64,000 bases of DNA, from the NCBI GenBank assembly GCA_025024175.1, contig QCXZ01000041.1, positions 2,661,786 through 2,725,785 on the forward strand. Direction: 5' to 3'. A program made the position numbers and the translations under genes. Positions 60,690 to 64,000 of the stretch are shown here, one piece after another. Positions within the stretch are counted from its first letter, which is position 1, and each line of letters opens with the position of its first letter. Source of the stretch: Rhyzopertha dominica (Eukaryota > Arthropoda > Insecta > Coleoptera > Bostrichidae). Below the pieces are notes generated by a model. That model worked only from the letters and a program-made list of their open reading frames with translations, searched no databases and had not been told where the DNA came from.

Positions 60690-61140
60690 CAAGAAATTAA
60701 AGAGTATTCTTCCAAGAACGAAAAGCATCGGAACCGCCGTTCCATCAGGATCACCACCATTATCATTCCCAACAATAGTTAAAAACATCTTGAATGCCAA
60801 AAAGGCATGCCAAATCGCGAGAGAATGCGACCAACAAAGGGACCGTTGCATCAGGAGGGTGAAGGTAAACACGGGCTCCATTCACATCGAAAACAGTGAC
60901 ACAAATAAGTCGGTTAGTGCCAGCAGGGGGCGCTCAAGTCCGGCGTGTAATCAGTAGCGCTATATTGGGCACCTATCGTGTCGACATTAGGCTCCATTAC
61001 TCAGCGGAGCGATTCCTTTTCATAGAGGATTAGCCGGGACCGGGATAGCGTAAAAGATACTCCTGTGTGCACACGGTTGCCGGGCAAAAAGGTGTAGCTA
61101 ACGACACCTTTTCGCCTCCTTTGATCGCAAGAAGAGATAG
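60690..61140. promoter_or_regulatory. CpG-richer island with CTCF-type site
   Basis: GC-balanced sequence following the LINE remnant, with the CTCF-like motif at 60920-60934 and AAGGTGTAGCTAACGACACC-type dyad near 61090-61113. The plus frame here stays open for about 95 codons to 60957, with no motif. Confidence 0.3.
60920..60934 (+). promoter_or_regulatory. CTCF-type binding motif
   Basis: CCAGCAGGGGGCGCT is a full match to the CTCF core consensus CCASYAGRKGGCRS as known in animals. CTCF marks insulators and domain borders. This is the strongest transcription-factor motif seen in the window, but occupancy cannot be judged from sequence. Confidence 0.5.
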
Positions 61141-61365
61141 ATATTGGTATTTGATGTATTTACTTAACGATTGCATCTCAAATATGGCGCTAAACCTTTG
61201 CATTTAAAACAACATATCAATGCTAGCCGATGAAGAAAACCATATTTCAGAAATACAATTAGACATTTTGAAAAAATCAAATCGTCATCTCTAGATTGAC
61301 TCATGAGCATATGGGCGATTGCAAATGAGCTGTCCTACTACCTTCTTCAGTTTGAACTACCACTT

Positions 61366-61380
61366 GTGAGACACCCTGTA
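61366..61380 (-). repeat. Solitary mariner-type terminal sequence
   Basis: GTGAGACACCCTGTA is the inverse of TACAGGGTGTCTCAC, like the ends at 32494, 42010 and 43240. No partner end was found nearby, so this is probably a truncated copy. Confidence 0.4.
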
Positions 61381-61625
61381 GAATTATTACCCAGGAACTC
61401 AATAATAATACAAAGTTTAAAGAGTGGACACGTTATAATTATCTAAACTACACTTCGATCAGTAGGTAGCAGCCAAAAAACATTTGCGCGCTGCCGTTTT
61501 CACACTCAGTGGTCGGCTTGATCATAAAACGTTAGCAGCCTGATTGTTATCTCTGTCGAAAGCATCTGGTCGGACTTGTAATCGCGTCATACGCCTTCTC
61601 GCACTGCGAGTGCTAAATAAAAAGC

Positions 61626-61640
61626 TGACAGAGGGCGCGG
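61626..61640 (+). promoter_or_regulatory. Weak CTCF-like motif
   Basis: TGACAGAGGGCGCGG contains the AGAGGGCGC core, 0.7 kb from and in the same orientation as the stronger site at 60920. The left part of the consensus is poor. Confidence 0.25.
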
Positions 61641-64000
61641 CGGCCCTTTTGTCAATGCACGTCATTAAATTCAGATTTACGGGGACAAACGGTAGCACAT
61701 CAGTTGAACTACGAGCCTTCATATTTAAATCGCCACCTATGGAAAAAAAAACGTTATTTCTTATAGCGTAGTTCGAGAAACCCATTACAGATGGCTTTCG
61801 TGTTGTACCAAGTCTTTCAATCACGGAAAAACGCTTCAGTAAGCTCTAAAATCCCCGAGGATGCTTTGATCATCCCCGAAAATAGTCAAATAGGCTTAAA
61901 CAGGCGAATTTCTAGTGGTAGGGTGGATTACTGACCACTGGAAAACGCCGAAAGCGTTGACATAATTACACAAGGGGGGTTCATGGTTTGCCATGAGTGA
62001 AAACACACTAAAAGAGGTCGCCCACTAATAATAGATTCGAAATAAAGCGGTGTTCGTTATGGCGTGAACGTGTTTTACGCAGTGTCTCTCGCACAGCGCT
62101 ATGTCGGTAATGAAGCGTGCTGTAATGCGAGGTGAGCAGACGGCATGTCCCAGCAAGCAGCGTACGCTGAAAATGGACGTGTTATTAATGTGCAAAGATA
62201 AAATGAACCCTGACTGTATTTTCTGTTCACGCGTGCATGTAAACATCGCATAATCATATTGTGTGCTCCACTTTCCTATATATAAATACTAAATCCGAAC
62301 GGTTCAAAGGGAATGCCACCGCCATTGTTGTATGCGGGACTGCGTCATTTTGAACGCAGGATGAATAAAAAATAACCCTGAACACAATTTAGTATTCTTT
62401 TTTAATTATGTGAAGTAAAAATAACAGTTAATCCCAGTTCCAGTTTAAGAAGTGACACTTGAAGCCTGTCCAAGGGTGACAACTGTCAAAAAATAAAGAC
62501 TAAGGTGTCAAAGATACTCACAGCTATCAAAGACAGTCGACAGTTGTGAAAAGGTAGATACCAAAAATATTATTAACACTTTTGAAGACGAAATTTTGGA
62601 TTATAACACAAACGTGCATTTTTTTAATTTTTTGTCAGTGCTTGATTTTTTTTGTCTGGGGATTTTTAAAACGCGACGTACTTATGTGAAAGTCGTAACG
62701 GTATTTTTTATGAAGTAGACATTCAGCTCTATCAACAAAGACGAAACCATCATGAATGTTCAGAGTGAGAGAACAAAACACCACCTTTAACACAAAACAG
62801 TGATGTCGCATATATTGCACGTTTCCAACGATAATAGCTAGTCCTGCTTTTTGACCTGTGGCATACCCTAGAATTATAAAAAAGTCCGTGCCACAATGAC
62901 TCCCTATAGTGAGCGCTTTAGGGCCCACATTTGTGTATATTCTCACAGCTGGCGTTTCAGGACTAAAATGATACATTACGTTTTATGACTGGCATATTCT
63001 ACCCCAGTTTTTTTGCATTTGTAATTATAGTTTACGTCGGTGTGCAAAGTTTGAAATTAAAGGTGCTTTATTTAAACGGGTCCACTTACTTTTTTCGCTT
63101 TATATTCGTATCGCGATGGGAAAGTGGTTTTCTTCTACCGGTTCATAACCTGCATGCATATAGCAGTGTCATTACCGCCATGAATAACTATAACGGCTGA
63201 AATGAGATTCAGTTAATTTACATCTAGCATTATGCTCGGTAAAGCTATAAATTGCTTAAGTAATTGTGTTATTCCCTGGCCATTACATGCTGCAGTTCCC
63301 AGAAACAATAAAAGGAAAGAATGCTTGTAAATTCTCTGTTATGCAATAAAAGTTGTTCTTCGCTATCAAAAATCTGGGTCGCGTATGAACCGATGAACAT
63401 GCGGTTATACATATTCATAGATACGAGCACAGTATTTTGGTTTGGAGTGGTTTAAAACATGTATTTCATTTATTTTTTCGTATATTTAAAACAGAAAAAA
63501 CCCGGAGGCTTCAATTACAGCTAAGCATTGTGTGGGAGAGAGAAAATAAACCCTATTAGGAAACAAACCAGCTGGTGGAATGATGGTACTAAGATGGAAG
63601 TCAACAAAAATTAGATTCTGTGGAAAACTACCTAATGCAAAAAACAGGGAAAAGACGTTCCTAGTGAAGGAAAGGAAACTATAGTAAAGAAAACCTTGAT
63701 AGGACAAGGTTTCGAATCAGTTCAAATTGTCTAAAACTTTTTTGTTGTCAATAGACATTTTATGTGAAAAGTTTTTATTAATGATTTTTATAACAAGCCC
63801 ACAATCTGTCATCTGTCTGAACTTGCGAATTTCTGAAGGATATAATGGTAGATATTTTGCTATGCGTTTATATCTAGCATGAGGGTACCCCCAGGTACAA
63901 CATAGTACTCGTGTTTGTATGACGCACACCGTTATAATAAACTCTAGCCCATAGAGGAAATGCAGTAAAATCGTTGAAATCATAAAATTCAGTCAATATT

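Larger units (their letters stand above)
61141..64000. other. Stretch without recognised gene to window end
   Basis: No gene recognised. 61450-61720 is CpG-richer. Frames at 61522-61824, 62635-62976 and 63717-63983 (minus) have no known motif. Confidence 0.35.

Noticed and set aside
60285..60881. 198-codon open frame on the minus strand
   Set aside because: It is antisense to a clear reverse-transcriptase remnant at 60504-60670 and has no motif; treated as a shadow.
1..64000. CRISPR arrays, bacterial operons, rRNA or phage genes
   Set aside because: No evenly spaced short repeats, no operon-like gene runs and no rRNA-like sequence; the content is that of an insect genome.

Overview
The window is eukaryotic nuclear DNA, most likely from an insect and perhaps a beetle. 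It is AT-rich and has no recognisable bacterial operons or host protein-coding genes. What can be recognised is an assortment of decayed transposable elements of kinds common in insects: jockey/CR1-type LINEs, Penelope-like retroelements, Tc1/mariner relatives, hAT elements and small foldback or TIR elements. All lineage calls come from motifs read by eye, and no database search was possible. Scattered single N bases show a draft assembly. The best description is a gene desert, or a very long intron or intergenic region, filled with old mobile DNA.

Layout. 1-128 is half of a repeat whose fuller, foldback copy lies at 44685-45276. 1.6-1.7 kb has strong splice-site matches but no coding exon. 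4.35-4.8 kb is a Penelope-like (PLE) fragment. 13.38-15.08 kb is a 5'-truncated LINE with a poly(A) tail. 16777-18807 is a non-autonomous hAT-like element with a near-perfect 8-bp target duplication and GAGACC arrays at both ends. 21.86-22.87 kb is a broken DDE transposase with a long D-to-E spacing, of Sailor/DD82E type. 25.5-27.1 kb (minus) is a LINE ending in an 18-unit (TTA) tail. 28510-30414 is a hAT element with an exact 8-bp target duplication and a PLE inserted inside it; that PLE has 242-bp inverted arms and hammerhead-like cores. 32494-33611 is a complete but dead mariner-type element. 35.4-37.8 kb has two more PLE remnants, one with the GIY-YIG part and one with the reverse transcriptase. 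39694-40300 is a TTAA-flanked TIR element holding an 80-nt near-perfect hairpin. 42-43.7 kb has further mariner-type remains. 49.6-50.6 and 53.0-53.8 kb (minus) and 59.6-60.7 kb (plus) are LINE remnants. 50755-51575 is another PLE with inverted arms.

Between the elements lie recurring patches of 0.35-0.75 kb with more G+C and CpG than their surroundings and many TAATTA-type sites (for example 16.1-16.7, 20.5-20.9, 24.1-24.5, 27.7-28.5, 34.5-35.0, 38.0-38.7, 54.4-55.1 and 57.9-58.4 kb). They have no convincing reading frames and look more like regulatory islands of a developmental locus than exons; that is inference. A textbook CTCF-type motif at 60920-60934 and weaker ones at 28205 and 61626 fit this view.

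I found no coherent new multi-gene system. The most unusual structures are the PLE nested in a hAT element with paired ribozyme-like cores, the nested foldback at 44.7-45.3 kb, the TTAA element with its hairpin, and a 200-bp direct duplication at 58.4/59.1 kb.
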